From positions 1-27,461 of the forward strand of contig NZ_JBELMH010000046.1 in NCBI RefSeq assembly GCF_042096055.1: a stretch of 27,461 nucleotides of DNA, written 5' to 3'. Numbering within the stretch: the stretch's first letter is position 1; each line of letters opens with the position of its first letter. This DNA comes from Citreimonas sp042096055 (GTDB taxonomy: Bacteria > Pseudomonadota > Alphaproteobacteria > Rhodobacterales > Rhodobacteraceae). Positions 1 to 9,703 of this stretch are shown here, one piece after another. Made by a program: the position numbers and the translations under genes. The notes under the pieces are model-generated. The model made no database searches. It was given only the letters and a program-made list of their open reading frames with translations, and was not told the origin of the DNA.

Positions 1-498
1 CAGGCAATGCGCCCCGCCCGAGTTCATCGCGATGTTGCCCGCGATGGCGCAGGCCAGCTGCGAGGACGGGTCGGGCGCGTAGAAGAAATCGTCCGCCTCG
101 ACCGCGCCGGTGACCGACAGGTTCGTCCGCCCGGTCTGCACGCGGATGAAGCGGTTATCGTAGTCGGTCTCCAGCACCTCGGTCATGCGCGCCACCCCCA
201 GCAGCACGCAATCCGCGGTCGGCAGGGCACCGCCGGCCAGCGAGGTGCCCGAGCCGCGGGGAACGACCGGCACGCCTTCCTCGTGGCAGATGCGCAGCAC
301 GTCCGACACCTCGGCGGTCGTCGACGGCAGCACCACCGCCAGCGGTGGGCAGCGATAGGCCGTCAGCGCGTCGCATTCGTAGGCGCGGGTCTCGGAGACG
401 TCGTCGATCACCGCGTCGCCGGGCAGCACGTCGCGCAACCGCTCGACGATCCGCGCCTTGCGCGCGATCACGCCCGCGTCGGGTTGAGGCATCTGCAT
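1..498 (-). CDS. glcD: GlcD-type FAD-linked oxidase (glycolate oxidase subunit), N-terminal part
   Basis: The reading frame is open from an ATG at 498 to the window edge (166 codons), so only the N-terminus is present. It encodes a FAD-binding type 4 (PCMH) domain. The segments VVLPSTTAEVSDVLRIC, PVVPRGSGTSLAGGALP and IAGNIAMNSGGAHCL are the flavin-contacting blocks typical of GlcD and related D-lactate dehydrogenases. In the family this subunit oxidises glycolate (or D-2-hydroxy acids) to the keto acid, usually with GlcE and GlcF, which would lie outside the window. The start is supported by GGAGGA at 504-509, five bases upstream; a second ATG at 492 is possible but worse placed. The promoter side is AT-rich and carries a dyad at 528-546. 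Family placement is firm; the exact substrate (glycolate or another 2-hydroxy acid) is inferred. Confidence 0.88.
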   Translation of the reverse strand, partial: MQMPQPDAGVIARKARIVERLRDVLPGDAVIDDVSETRAYECDALTAYRCPPLAVVLPSTTAEVSDVLRICHEEGVPVVPRGSGTSLAGGALPTADCVLLGVARMTEVLETDYDNRFIRVQTGRTNLSVTGAVEADDFFYAPDPSSQLACAIAGNIAMNSGGAHCL

Positions 499-527
499 GG
501 CGGTCCTCCGGGATCGAAAGGCTCAAT

Positions 528-546
528 TGGTAAGTTTATATAACCA
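528..546. promoter_or_regulatory. TGGT-N11-ACCA dyad upstream of the GlcD gene
   Basis: TGGT (528-531) and ACCA (543-546) are inverted and separated by 11 AT-rich bases. This matches the T-N11-A layout of LysR-type regulator sites. It lies 30-48 bases before the GlcD start, where an operator or -10/-35 region would be. The function is inferred and no regulator gene is visible. Confidence 0.3.
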
Positions 547-659
547 GATATCCCTCCACGCGAGTCTTTTCTGGCCGCGCCGTGGGCTGCACCGTCAACG
601 CACGCAGCGGGTATCCGGCTCCGCTTGCCTTTCGGGCGGCACTTGGGTCAGGTGCGCGC

Positions 660-1070
660 ATGGCCTGGATCAAGATCATTCACCTTCTGTGCGTCATGGG
701 CTGGATGACGTCCATCTTCGCCGTGCCGCGCGCGCTGATCTACTGGCGCCGCGAATGGGAGCGGCTGGGCGAGTTCGGTCCCCTGGGCGACCTGACGATC
801 CGGCTCTACCGGTTCTCGCTGGGGCTGGGCGTGATCGCGCTGGCCACCGGCCTGTGGCTGGCGACGCTCTGGGGTTGGCCCGCCTGGACGCACCTGAAAC
901 TGGCTCTGGTGCTGGTCCTGGTTGCGCATTACGGCTGGACCGGGATGCTGGTGCTGCGGGCGCGCAAGGGCCAATTCGGCCGGACCGACCGCTACCTGCG
1001 CATCTTCAACGAGATCAGCGTACTGGTCGTGATCGCCGTGCTGTGGGTCGTGGTGGTCAAGCCGTTCTGA
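660..1070 (+). CDS. HemJ/CopD-like four-helix integral membrane protein
   Basis: A 136-residue protein, almost all membrane-embedded, with about four hydrophobic helices. It fits the UPF0093/HemJ and CopD-domain group: an early HLLCVMGW block with His8, then PRALIYW, WTHLKLALV with Lys80, and a C-terminal RIFNEISVLVVI...VVKPF that closely follows the HemJ ending. HemJ proteins oxidise protoporphyrinogen IX in heme synthesis in many alphaproteobacteria, and their conserved early His and mid-protein Lys have counterparts here. No heme-pathway gene is adjacent, so this may be a paralogue with another redox role. I chose the ATG at 660 because the protein begins with the family block there; an in-frame ATG at 582 would add 26 residues without hydrophobic or conserved character. 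No strong ribosome site is seen. It converges on the MoxR operon with a 15-base gap. Confidence 0.7.
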   Translation: MAWIKIIHLLCVMGWMTSIFAVPRALIYWRREWERLGEFGPLGDLTIRLYRFSLGLGVIALATGLWLATLWGWPAWTHLKLALVLVLVAHYGWTGMLVLRARKGQFGRTDRYLRIFNEISVLVVIAVLWVVVVKPF

Positions 1071-1076
1071 GGGCGC

Positions 1077-1097
1077 GGGCGGCGCCTATCGCCGCCC
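1077..1097. terminator. Hairpin between convergent genes
   Basis: A perfect 8-bp stem (GGGCGGCG and CGCCGCCC) with a 5-base loop fills the gap after the HemJ-like gene and includes the TAG stop of the opposite gene. On the + strand it is followed only by TTC, so there is no real U-tract. It could serve both strands; this is inferred from structure and position. Confidence 0.4.
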
Positions 1098-3125
1098 TTC
1101 GCGCATCCAGCCCGCCAGGATCAGCCCCGAGGCCAGCAGCAGCACCAGCCAGCCAGGCAGCACCGGCACCTGAGTGACGCTCAGCGTCTCGTAGGCGTCG
1201 CGCGGAGTGATGCCGATCCAGCCGCGCCCGGCGGCGGGACGGCCCTCGCGCACCGCGCGGATATCGGGCACGCCCTCTTCCAGGCGCAGCACGCCGCCGC
1301 GGCGTTCATCGATCAGCGGCTGCAGCGCCTCGCCGCTGGCAATGGTCTGCTCGAACTCGCGCGGCGCTGCGGGGCCAAGCCCCACGACGGCCTCCTGGTC
1401 GCCCTCGGCCAGCCGGTAAAGGCCGATCTCGGGGCCTTCGTAGACCGTCTCGAACCGCCCCGGGGCGACCTCTTCCAGCGCCAGTTCCTCGGTCTCGCCA
1501 TCCGGGCGGGTGACGGTGACGGCGCCGACCTCATCGCCCAGCGTGCGGCGGATGATGCGCATGGTCTGGCCGGTGGGCTCGGCCCAGAGCGCCTCTTCCT
1601 CGAGCTCGGGCTCCTTCATCATCCAGTGGGCCAGCCGGCGCAGCAGTTCCAACTGCGGTCCGCCGCCCTCGAAGCCCCGGTTCCAGAGCCAGGCCTGGTC
1701 CGAAGCCAGCAGCGATACGCGACCCTCGCCCACGCGGTCGAGGATCAGCAGCGGACGGTCGTCGGCGCCCTGCATCACGACCTCGCCGGTGCCGGTCGGC
1801 TCGACCTCGATCTGGCGCAGCCAGCGGCCCCATTCGCCTTCACCTTCCAGGCCGGCGGTGACGGGGTGCTTCTCACCCAGCTCGGTGATCGTCGGGCGAT
1901 AGGCCTCGTCGATCAGGCGCGCGGTCGGCTCGGCGGGGATGATCTCGGACAGGGGCGAGCGGTAGATGGAATCGGCGCTGGCGAAATCCGGTCCCGCGGC
2001 GATCAGCACGGCGCCGCCGTCCTCGACATAGCGGCGCACGTTGTCGAGGTAGATCGCCGGCAGGATGCCGCGCCGCTGGTAGCGGTCGAAGATGATCAGG
2101 TCGAAATCCTCGATCTTCTCCAGGAACAGCTCGCGCGTGGGGAAGGCGATCAGCGACAGCTCGGTCACCGGCACGCCGTCCTGCTTTTCCGGCGGCCGCA
2201 GGATGGTGAAGTGGACCAGGTCGACGCTGGAGTCGGATTTCAGCAGGTTGCGCCAGGTGCGCCCGCCGGCATGCGGCTCGCCGGAGACCAGCAGCACGCG
2301 CAGCCGGTCGCGGACGCCGTTGATCTGCACCAGCGCGGTGTTGTTGCGGTCGGTCAGCTCGCCCTCGGCCTCGGGGACGGTGAACTGGATCACGTTCAGC
2401 CCGCCATGAGGCAGGGTGATCGGCAGCTCGAGGTCCTCGCCGATGGGCACGGTGAAGGTGTCTGGCTCGGCACCGTCGATCGAGATCAGAATGTCGGTGC
2501 GCGCCTCATCGGGGGCGGCGCCCTCGTCCTCGATCCGCAGGGTCGGCACGACCTCTTCGTCGAGGATGGCGAAGGCGGGCGCGTTCTTGACGATCAGGCG
2601 GCGGTCCCAGTCGTCTTCCTGCCCGCTGAGCAGAAGCTGCATCGGCGCGGGCAGGTCGGGCGCGGATTCGAGATCGTGCAGGCGGCCGTCGGACAGCAGG
2701 AAGATGCCCGCGATGCGGCCGCGCGGCTCTTCGGCCAGGGCGGCCGACAGTGCGGTCATCAGTTGCGTGCCGGCGTCGCCCTCGCCGTCACCGACGGGAA
2801 TGCGACGCACCTCGGTATTTGGGCGCGCCTCGAGCTCGGCCTGCAGGTCGTCGGCGGCGGCCGTGGTGACGCCCGCGCGCTCCGCCAGCCGTTGCGAGGC
2901 CGAGCGGTCCTCGATTATCAGCACGATATCCGACAGCGGGTCGCGGTTCTCGACCTGCCAGGACGGCTGGGTCAGCGCGCTCACCAGAACGGCTGCGGCC
3001 AGCCCGCGCAGTGCCCAGCCGGCCAGTCCGCGCCAGACCGCCAGCACGATGCCGGCCAGCGCCAGCACCCCCAGCGCGGCGATCACCGCCCAAGGCAGCA
3101 GCGGGTCGAAGACGATCTGTCCCAT
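1086..3125 (-). CDS. Large membrane protein with von Willebrand-like domain, last gene of MoxR operon
   Basis: A 679-residue protein with two hydrophobic segments near the N-terminus (about 9-31 and 36-52) and one near the C-terminus (about 650-672), so the bulk probably lies on one side of the cytoplasmic membrane. After the second helix, IVLIIEDRSAS carries an intact D-x-S-x-S metal-site motif (Asp73, Ser75, Ser77), and FLLSDG follows later, as in von Willebrand A folds. The middle (about 270-480) looks like a class I glutamine-amidotransferase-type fold of the kind found in large membrane proteins next to MoxR genes, with RLRVLLVSGEPHAGGRTWR and DLIIFDRYQRRG...GAVLIAAG; no catalytic Cys-His-Glu set is apparent. 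It starts 25 bases after the DUF4159 gene on the same strand, without a clear ribosome site, which suggests reliance on upstream translation. The function is unknown; the family context is MoxR/BatA-type systems. Confidence 0.75.
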   Translation of the reverse strand: MGQIVFDPLLPWAVIAALGVLALAGIVLAVWRGLAGWALRGLAAAVLVSALTQPSWQVENRDPLSDIVLIIEDRSASQRLAERAGVTTAAADDLQAELEARPNTEVRRIPVGDGEGDAGTQLMTALSAALAEEPRGRIAGIFLLSDGRLHDLESAPDLPAPMQLLLSGQEDDWDRRLIVKNAPAFAILDEEVVPTLRIEDEGAAPDEARTDILISIDGAEPDTFTVPIGEDLELPITLPHGGLNVIQFTVPEAEGELTDRNNTALVQINGVRDRLRVLLVSGEPHAGGRTWRNLLKSDSSVDLVHFTILRPPEKQDGVPVTELSLIAFPTRELFLEKIEDFDLIIFDRYQRRGILPAIYLDNVRRYVEDGGAVLIAAGPDFASADSIYRSPLSEIIPAEPTARLIDEAYRPTITELGEKHPVTAGLEGEGEWGRWLRQIEVEPTGTGEVVMQGADDRPLLILDRVGEGRVSLLASDQAWLWNRGFEGGGPQLELLRRLAHWMMKEPELEEEALWAEPTGQTMRIIRRTLGDEVGAVTVTRPDGETEELALEEVAPGRFETVYEGPEIGLYRLAEGDQEAVVGLGPAAPREFEQTIASGEALQPLIDERRGGVLRLEEGVPDIRAVREGRPAAGRGWIGITPRDAYETLSVTQVPVLPGWLVLLLASGLILAGWMREGRR

Positions 3126-3150
3126 CAGGTATCCAGTCCAGTTGGCAGGG

Positions 3151-5958
3151 TCAGTTCCCGAGCCGGTCGAGCAGCGCCGGCACGTGGACCTGGTCGGATT
3201 TGTAGTTCCCCGTCAGCACGTGCATCACGAGGTTCACGCCGAAGCGGTAGGCGATCTCGCGCTGACGCTCGCCGCCGAAGCCGCGGCCGACGGGCACCAT
3301 CGGGTTGCCGCTGGAATCCATCGCCCAGGCGCTGGCCCAGTCGTTGCCGCCGATCACGACCGGCGTGACGTTGTCGTTGAGGTTGCGAAACGGCATGCCC
3401 TCGATCAGCTCGGCATCGGGGGGCGCGGCCTCGACCCACAGCTCGCGGCCGGCGTAGCGGCCGGGAAAGTCCTGCAGCAGGTAGAAGGTGCGCGTCAGCA
3501 CGTGGTCGGCCGGCACCGGTTCCAGCGGCGGGATGTCCAGCGGCGCCGCAATCTGGCGCAGGCGGCGGTTTTCCGGCGTGTCGCTGCCAAAGCCCGCCAC
3601 GTCCGCGTCGCGCGTGTCGAACAGGATCATGCCGCCCGAGCGCAGGTATTCGTTGAGCTTGGCGTAGGCGGCGTCGGACGGCAGCGGCTGGTCGGCGGTG
3701 ATCGGCCAGTAGAGGAACGGGAAGAACGACAGCTCGTCGGTCTCGAGGTCGACGCCCATCGGGTCGGCAGGCTCGACCGAAGTGCGGAAGAACAGCGTCT
3801 GCGACAACCCATACAGCCCCGCGCGGGCGAGGTCGTCGACCTGGTCATCGCCGGTCAGCACATGCGCGAGTACCACATCGCTTGTGGCCTCGATGGCCCG
3901 CGGCTCGTCTGTGGTGTCCTGTTGCTGCGCCTCGGTCTGGTCCTGCGTGTCGGTCTGCGCCTCGGCGTGCTGCGGCGACAGCGTCAGCAGGGCGATGCCG
4001 ATCGCGGCCAGCCCGGCACGCGGGCCGCGCAGCCGCCCCGACAGCGCCAGCGATGCGACGATGTCCGCCGCCAGCAGCGCCAGCGCCAGCGCGATCAGCC
4101 AGCCGGACAGCGGCGTTTCCTGCGGCCGGGTCAGCCCCTCGACCGTGATGCGCTCGGGCCAGGCGGCTGGTTGCAGGACAGCGTCCTGCGCCAGCACGTT
4201 GCGCGCCAGCGCGCGATCCTCGCCCTCGTAGAGACCGGGGCGCAGGTCGGGGCCGAGCGGTGCGCTGGCCAGATCCTCGCCCGCGACGCCGGGCAGAGTG
4301 CCGGCGTCGTTCTCGCGCCCGAAGGCGTCGAGCACGGTGACCGGCTGCCAGATCGTGCCTTCCAGTTCCTGCGCTTCGCCCTGTCCGACGGCGGACGATA
4401 CCGCGAGGCGTTCCAGCATGCGCACGAACAGCCCCGACAGCGGCAGCGTCGACCATTCCGCGTTGGCGGTGACGTGGAACAGCACGACCTGGCCCTGGCC
4501 GACCGGCTTGCGCGTCACCAGCGGCGTGCCATCGGTCAGCTGCGCGATGACGCGGCTGGCCAGCGACGGGTCGGGCTGCGCCATGACCTGGCTCGACACG
4601 GTGACGTCGGGCGGAATCTCGAGCCCGTGGAAGGGGCTGTCCTCGTCGAAGGGCGCGATCGCCTTCGGTTCACCCCAGCTCATGGCACCGCCGACGCTGC
4701 GGCCGCCGGCGCGAAGGCGCACAGGCATCAGCGGGTCTTCGGCGTCGCGGCTGACGTCGCTGGCGGCCAGGCGCGGGCCGGCGAAGCGCAGCAGCATGCC
4801 GCCGCCCTCGACCCATTCGGTCACCGCGTCGCGTTCGCCGGGCGACAGTGTCGCCACGTCGGCCAGCACGATCACGTCGGGGTTCGCGGGCAGCACGTCG
4901 GTCAGGGCGCCGTCCAGCAACTCGGCCGTGGGGTCGAGCGCGCGGCGGAGGTAATGCAGCGGCGACAGCAGCTCCAGCCCCTCGCGGTCGTCGCGGCCGG
5001 CGATCAGCGCGACCTCGCGCCGGCGCAGCGAGTCGTCGGTCATCGCGACGGCGCCGGCACTGCGGCTACCCTCGATCTCGAAGCGGGTCATGCGGGCGCG
5101 CAGCTCGGCGGGCAGCGAAATCTCGGTCGTGGCGGTGGTGGCGTCGGCCTCGAACGTGACGGGGCTGCGGACCAGCACGGCCGGGTTGCCGGCGGGGTCG
5201 AGCCCGTGGCCGGTCAGCGAGACCTCGGTCGCGGGGCCGGATCGCAGCCGGTGCGCGGTGATCCGCACGGCGCCGTCTTCGAACCGGGCGGGCTCCAACG
5301 CGTAAAGACTGCGCGGGCTTTCGAACACGGTCACGGTGCCGCGCTCTTCCAGCGTCGAAAGCAGGTCCTCGCGGATGTCGCGGTCCAGCCCGTCGGACAT
5401 CCAGTAGCTGTCGAACCCGCCTTCCGGCAGCGCGGCCAGCGCGGCTTCCAGCGTCTCGGCCGACGGCTCCCACGGGTTCGGCAAAACGCCCTCGATGCGC
5501 GAGCGCATGACGTCGGCGGACTGGAAGCGGACCGCCTCGGGCTCGGTCAGGCGCAACAGGCCGACGGTGCGGTCGTCGCGGGCCGCGCGCGTCATCAGCG
5601 CGTCGAGCGCGGTCTGCCGGGCGCGCCAGTCGTCGGCCGAGGCCCAGCTTGCGTCCATCACCACCAGCAGCGGGCCGGTCCCGGCGGCGCTGTCCTCGGT
5701 TTGCGGATTCAGGACGGGGCCGGCGAGGCCGATGATCACCGCGGCGACCGCGAGCATGCGCAGCAGCAGCAGCCACCAGGGCGTGCGGTCGCTGACCTGC
5801 TCTTCGTCGCGCAGGCCCAGCAGCAGGGCCACGCCGGGAAACCGCCGCCGGATCGGTGCGGGCGGCACCGCGCGCAGGATCACCCACAGGATCGGCAGGG
5901 CCAGCAGGCCCAGCAGCAGCCAAGGGGTGGTGAATCCGAGGACACCGAAAAGGGTCAT
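3151..5958 (-). CDS. BatA-type N-terminal anchor, von Willebrand-like and DUF4159 membrane protein
   Basis: A 935-residue protein. Residues about 1-80 form the two-helix BatA-type anchor (FTTPWLLLGLLALPILWVI, later WWLLLLRMLAVAAVIIGLAGP). A von Willebrand-like region follows, but its metal motif is degenerate: VVMDASWAS has D-x-S-x-A rather than D-x-S-x-S. The middle contains segments like amidotransferase-type Rossmann folds (NPDVIVLADVATLSPGE). Two hydrophobic stretches near 605-655 return to the membrane. The C-terminal 240 or so residues, from VVLAHVLTGDDQVDDLARAG through FFPFLYWPI and GGMILFDTRDADV, match DUF4159. The ATG at 5958 overlaps the stop of the DUF58 gene as ATGA and has GGGAG just upstream; a longer reading frame begins at 5991 but lacks that coupling. 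It probably works with the MoxR ATPase and DUF58 protein at the membrane. Biochemical function is unknown. Confidence 0.82.
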   Translation of the reverse strand: MTLFGVLGFTTPWLLLGLLALPILWVILRAVPPAPIRRRFPGVALLLGLRDEEQVSDRTPWWLLLLRMLAVAAVIIGLAGPVLNPQTEDSAAGTGPLLVVMDASWASADDWRARQTALDALMTRAARDDRTVGLLRLTEPEAVRFQSADVMRSRIEGVLPNPWEPSAETLEAALAALPEGGFDSYWMSDGLDRDIREDLLSTLEERGTVTVFESPRSLYALEPARFEDGAVRITAHRLRSGPATEVSLTGHGLDPAGNPAVLVRSPVTFEADATTATTEISLPAELRARMTRFEIEGSRSAGAVAMTDDSLRRREVALIAGRDDREGLELLSPLHYLRRALDPTAELLDGALTDVLPANPDVIVLADVATLSPGERDAVTEWVEGGGMLLRFAGPRLAASDVSRDAEDPLMPVRLRAGGRSVGGAMSWGEPKAIAPFDEDSPFHGLEIPPDVTVSSQVMAQPDPSLASRVIAQLTDGTPLVTRKPVGQGQVVLFHVTANAEWSTLPLSGLFVRMLERLAVSSAVGQGEAQELEGTIWQPVTVLDAFGRENDAGTLPGVAGEDLASAPLGPDLRPGLYEGEDRALARNVLAQDAVLQPAAWPERITVEGLTRPQETPLSGWLIALALALLAADIVASLALSGRLRGPRAGLAAIGIALLTLSPQHAEAQTDTQDQTEAQQQDTTDEPRAIEATSDVVLAHVLTGDDQVDDLARAGLYGLSQTLFFRTSVEPADPMGVDLETDELSFFPFLYWPITADQPLPSDAAYAKLNEYLRSGGMILFDTRDADVAGFGSDTPENRRLRQIAAPLDIPPLEPVPADHVLTRTFYLLQDFPGRYAGRELWVEAAPPDAELIEGMPFRNLNDNVTPVVIGGNDWASAWAMDSSGNPMVPVGRGFGGERQREIAYRFGVNLVMHVLTGNYKSDQVHVPALLDRLGN

Positions 5959-6829
5959 CCGTGGCTCCCGTCGATCGCGCGATACAGCCACAGCAGCGCC
6001 GCCTGCGGGCTGTGGTCGGTGTGGTGACAGTGGTAGTGCCAGCCGGTCAACCGGGCGAGTTGCGCCAGCCGGTCCTTGCGGCCGGCCAGGCGTTCCAGAT
6101 AGCGCCCGCGCAGGTCGCCGGCCTTCAGCGTCTCGTGCGCCATGGTGCCGCCGACGGATTCGAAGATCGTGCGGCCGTGGTAGGGAAACGCCTCTTCGGC
6201 CGGATCGAGCACCTGCAGCAGCGCGCCGCGCACGCCGCGGTCGGCGGCCTTGGTCAGCGCGGCCTCGACCGGGGCAAGATCGCCAAGGAAGTCCGACACG
6301 AAGATCGCGCGCGCATGGGGCAGCATGCCGCGCGCCTCGGGGGCGGCGTAATCGTCATCGCCCTCGTCCGACAGCAACTCGGACAGGCGCACCACCTGCT
6401 GGTTGCCGCGGCGGGGCGGCAGCTTCCAGCCGGTCAGGCCGACGCGCTCGCCGCCGCGGATCAGCAGGATCGCCGCGGCCAGCGCGGTCAGGCGCGCGCG
6501 GTGCGACTTGGTCGCCAGGTTCATGTCGGACGAGAACCGCATCGACGCGCCCGGATCGACCCAAAGCTGCACCGATTGCGCGATCTGCCATTCGCGTTCG
6601 CGCACAAACTGCTCGTCGCCGCGCGCCGACCGGCGCCAGTCGATATGGCGGTAGCTGTCGCCGGCGCGCAGCGGGCGGTACTGCCAGAAATCGTCGCCCA
6701 GCCCCGCGCGCCGGCGGCCGTGCTCGCCCAGCAGCACGGTGCCGGCCAACTGCTCGGCCCGCGCCAGAAGGGCGGGAAAGCGGGCGGCTTCTTCCTGGGC
6801 TTTCTGCCGTAGGAGGGCTGTGTCGGATG

Positions 6830-6833
<4 letters not shown>
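5955..6833 (-). CDS. DUF58 domain protein, MoxR partner
   Basis: A 292-residue soluble protein. The DUF58 core is clear at about residues 47-100: DDFWQYRPLRAGDSYRHIDW, then RRSARGDEQFVREREWQ, then LWVDPGASM. DUF58 proteins have a von Willebrand A-like fold and are almost always encoded beside MoxR ATPases, where they are thought to be client or adaptor partners. The canonical metal motif D-x-S-x-S reads D-P-G-A-S here (Asp93 to Ser97), with Gly replacing the middle Ser. The start is a GTG at 6833 overlapping the MoxR stop as GTGA, which indicates translational coupling; the first residues (TSDTALLRQKAQEEAARFP) fit the family N-terminus. It overlaps the next gene by four bases. The family is certain; its client is unknown. 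Confidence 0.9.
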
Positions 6834-7837
<1,004 letters not shown>

Positions 7838-7907
7838 GGCAACTCTCCCTTGCGCGATTAGGTTGTATGGCACGAAAATACGCCTAAGCGGGAGAATGGC
7901 AAAAGTT
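7838..7907. promoter_or_regulatory. Divergent promoter region of MoxR operon and DUF1285 gene
   Basis: This 70-base gap is the only place for promoters of both divergent units. It is more AT-rich than its surroundings and contains an imperfect inverted repeat: TTAGGTTGTAT from 7858 and ATACGCCTAA ending at 7887. I cannot assign definite -35 and -10 boxes to either strand, so only the regional role is claimed. Confidence 0.45.
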
Positions 7908-8489
7908 ATGAGCGCACAAAATGTCGTGACACCGTCCGCGGACGGCATAGCCGCACAGGCCAGCGCCGCCGCGAAGGGCAAGGGCCTGCCGCCTGTGCAC
8001 AAGTGGAATCCGCCGTTCTGCGGCGACCTGGACATGCGTATCGCGCGCGATGGCACGTGGTTCTATCTCGGCACGCCGATCGGCCGCCCGGGGCTGGTGC
8101 GGCTGTTCTCGTCGATCCTGAAGCTGGAGGACGGGAAATATTTCCTCGTCACGCCGGTGGAAAAGGTCGGCCTCACGGTCGAGGACGCGCCCTTCGTGGC
8201 CACGGATTTCGAGGCGCAGGGCACGGGGCGCGACCAGGTCCTGACGTTCCGCACCCATGTGGGCGACTTCGCGGAGGCGGGGCCGGATCATCCGATTCGC
8301 GTCGTCCGCGACCCCGAGACCGGCGAGCCGTCGCCCTACGTGATGATCCGCGCGGGGCTCGAGGCGCTGATCGACCGCAAGAGCTTCTACCGGCTGGTCG
8401 AACTGGGCGATCACCACGACGGCTGGTTCGGGTTGTGGTCGAAGGGCGAATTCTTCGGCCTGATCCCGTCGGACGAACTGCCCGACTAG
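7908..8489 (+). CDS. DUF1285 domain protein
   Basis: A 193-residue soluble protein matching DUF1285, a family of unknown function widespread in Proteobacteria. The recognisable blocks are WNPPFCGDLDMRIARDGTWF, YLGTPIGRPGLVRLFSSIL and EDGKYFLVTPVEKVGLTVED. The last part, DRKSFYRLVELG...GLWSKGEFFGLIPS, is also typical. No membrane segment or signal peptide is visible. The start is uncertain: GGGAG at 7890-7894 lies one base before an in-frame ATG at 7896 and 13 bases before the ATG at 7908. I chose 7908 because MSAQNVVTPSADG resembles family N-termini as I recall them; the alternative adds four residues. It is divergent from the MoxR operon. Confidence 0.85.
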   Translation: MSAQNVVTPSADGIAAQASAAAKGKGLPPVHKWNPPFCGDLDMRIARDGTWFYLGTPIGRPGLVRLFSSILKLEDGKYFLVTPVEKVGLTVEDAPFVATDFEAQGTGRDQVLTFRTHVGDFAEAGPDHPIRVVRDPETGEPSPYVMIRAGLEALIDRKSFYRLVELGDHHDGWFGLWSKGEFFGLIPSDELPD

Positions 8490-8555
8490 GCTGCGGGCGC
8501 TTGACCGCGCGGTGTTCGCCGTCATCTTGCGCCGCAGATCAATCCGAGGATCGCG

Positions 8556-8786
8556 ATGTTTCCGCCCCGCTTCTTCCAGCCGCTGTTCGCCCTGTTCCTG
8601 TCGGGCATGATGTCGTGCCTGGTCTCCTTCATCTCGACCGTGCGCGGCGTCGGCCTGATCGACGGGCTGGTGTCGCTCTGGCTGACGAACTGGCTGGCGT
8701 CCTGGGCGATCGCATTCCCGGCCGTGCTGGTGGTCGCGCCGATCGCGCGGCGGATGGTGCTGGCGCTGACGCGCGACGCGGCCTAG
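8556..8786 (+). CDS. DUF2798 small membrane protein
   Basis: A 76-residue protein with two transmembrane segments (about 8-28 and 44-64). It fits DUF2798: an early FFQPLFALFLSGMMSCLVSFIST block, then WLTNWLASWAIAFPAVLVVAPIARR. The family has no known function. GAGGA upstream of the ATG supports the start. It lies 66 bases after the DUF1285 gene on the same strand and could be cotranscribed. Its TAG stop interlocks with the stop of the converging sulfotransferase gene in the palindrome CTAG (8783-8786), leaving no room for a terminator between them. Confidence 0.82.
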   Translation: MFPPRFFQPLFALFLSGMMSCLVSFISTVRGVGLIDGLVSLWLTNWLASWAIAFPAVLVVAPIARRMVLALTRDAA

Positions 8787-9601
8787 TCGCCCAGCGTGGC
8801 GTGCACCGCGTCGAGGTCGATCTCGCGCACCGGGGCGCGGCGTGACGGGTCGTCGGCATCGTAGCCGAACAGAGCGAAGTCGCGGCCGTAGATCTCGTGC
8901 ATCAGGTGAATCGACAGGTCGTCGAAATACGCCTCCACCGGGTGCGCGCGCTCGGGGCCGTGCTCGGCGCTTTCGTTGAAGCGCGGCAGGTCGGCAGGGT
9001 CGATCGCGTAGCGGAGAGTCGCCGTGGTTAGCACGTCGCGCAGGCCGTCCTCGAAATTCTCGGTTTGGAAGATGCGGTCGTAACGCCCGCCATTGGTGAC
9101 GAACGTGCCCACGTGGCCCGACATCGCCGACCAGTGGATGTCGGGCTCCATCGGGCGGCGCCAGCGGATCGTGTCGCGGGCGAACAGCAGGAAGCGGCGG
9201 AAGCTGGCGATCTGGTCGAAGGGCGCCTTGCCGTCTTCGCCACCGACCTCGACTCCGTACTTCTGCACGATCAGCGGGACCATGTTGCCCCGGTAACGTC
9301 CACCGTTGCGCTGGATGCCGCAGATCTTGTCGAAGAACGACGACAGGATCCGCGAATATGGATTGCGCACGCAGGTGAAGGCGGGCGCGGTGCGGCCGGT
9401 CACGGCGTCGCGGATCGGCTTGCGGCTGTCATCCATCCCCCACTTGTGGATGCCGTCCTGCGCGTCGTGAATGTCTCCGTCGTAGAAGCGTCCGTGGTCG
9501 CTGAAATACAGCGCCTGCCCGATCGTCGAGCACGCGCATTTCGGAACAACGCGGTAGATGAGGCTGCCGCTTTCGGTCATCCAGGTGCCGGGAAACCCCA
9601 T
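8783..9601 (-). CDS. Sulfotransferase family 2-type protein
   Basis: A 272-residue cytosolic protein with both PAPS-binding blocks of carbohydrate sulfotransferases: a 5'-phosphosulfate loop VPKCACST (residues 19-26) and a 3'-phosphate block VRNPYSRILSSFFDK (78-92). The family transfers sulfate from PAPS to sugar hydroxyls. ATG 9601 is preceded by AAGGCGG; the frame is open further upstream through the divergent promoter region, but that stretch has no family character. The gene diverges from a glycosyltransferase with a gap of about 100 bases, so the two may modify the same surface polysaccharide. There is no signal peptide, so it would act inside the cell, before export. Substrate unknown. 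The alternative, a non-sulfating P-loop relative, is less likely given both blocks. Confidence 0.85.
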   Translation of the reverse strand: MGFPGTWMTESGSLIYRVVPKCACSTIGQALYFSDHGRFYDGDIHDAQDGIHKWGMDDSRKPIRDAVTGRTAPAFTCVRNPYSRILSSFFDKICGIQRNGGRYRGNMVPLIVQKYGVEVGGEDGKAPFDQIASFRRFLLFARDTIRWRRPMEPDIHWSAMSGHVGTFVTNGGRYDRIFQTENFEDGLRDVLTTATLRYAIDPADLPRFNESAEHGPERAHPVEAYFDDLSIHLMHEIYGRDFALFGYDADDPSRRAPVREIDLDAVHATLGD

Positions 9602-9637
9602 GAGATCCGCCTTTGCTGCACGCGCCCCCCGCGCCGG

Positions 9638-9666
9638 TTGCAAAAGAGCAAAGAAACTCGGATTGT
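9638..9666 (+). promoter_or_regulatory. Candidate sigma-70 promoter of the glycosyltransferase gene
   Basis: TTGCAA (9638-9643) and GATTGT (9661-9666) are separated by 17 bases. The -35 matches TTGACA well; the -10 keeps the important A2 and T6. It would give a leader of about 30 bases before the GTG at 9704. Position and spacing are seen; activity is inferred. Confidence 0.35.
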
Positions 9667-9703
9667 TCAACGAAACTATGCCGATGGGGCGTCTGGGGGA
9701 CGG

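Noticed and set aside
2416..6027. A 1203-codon + strand frame across the MoxR operon
   Set aside because: Low-complexity translation opposite two genes with clear domains and coupled starts.
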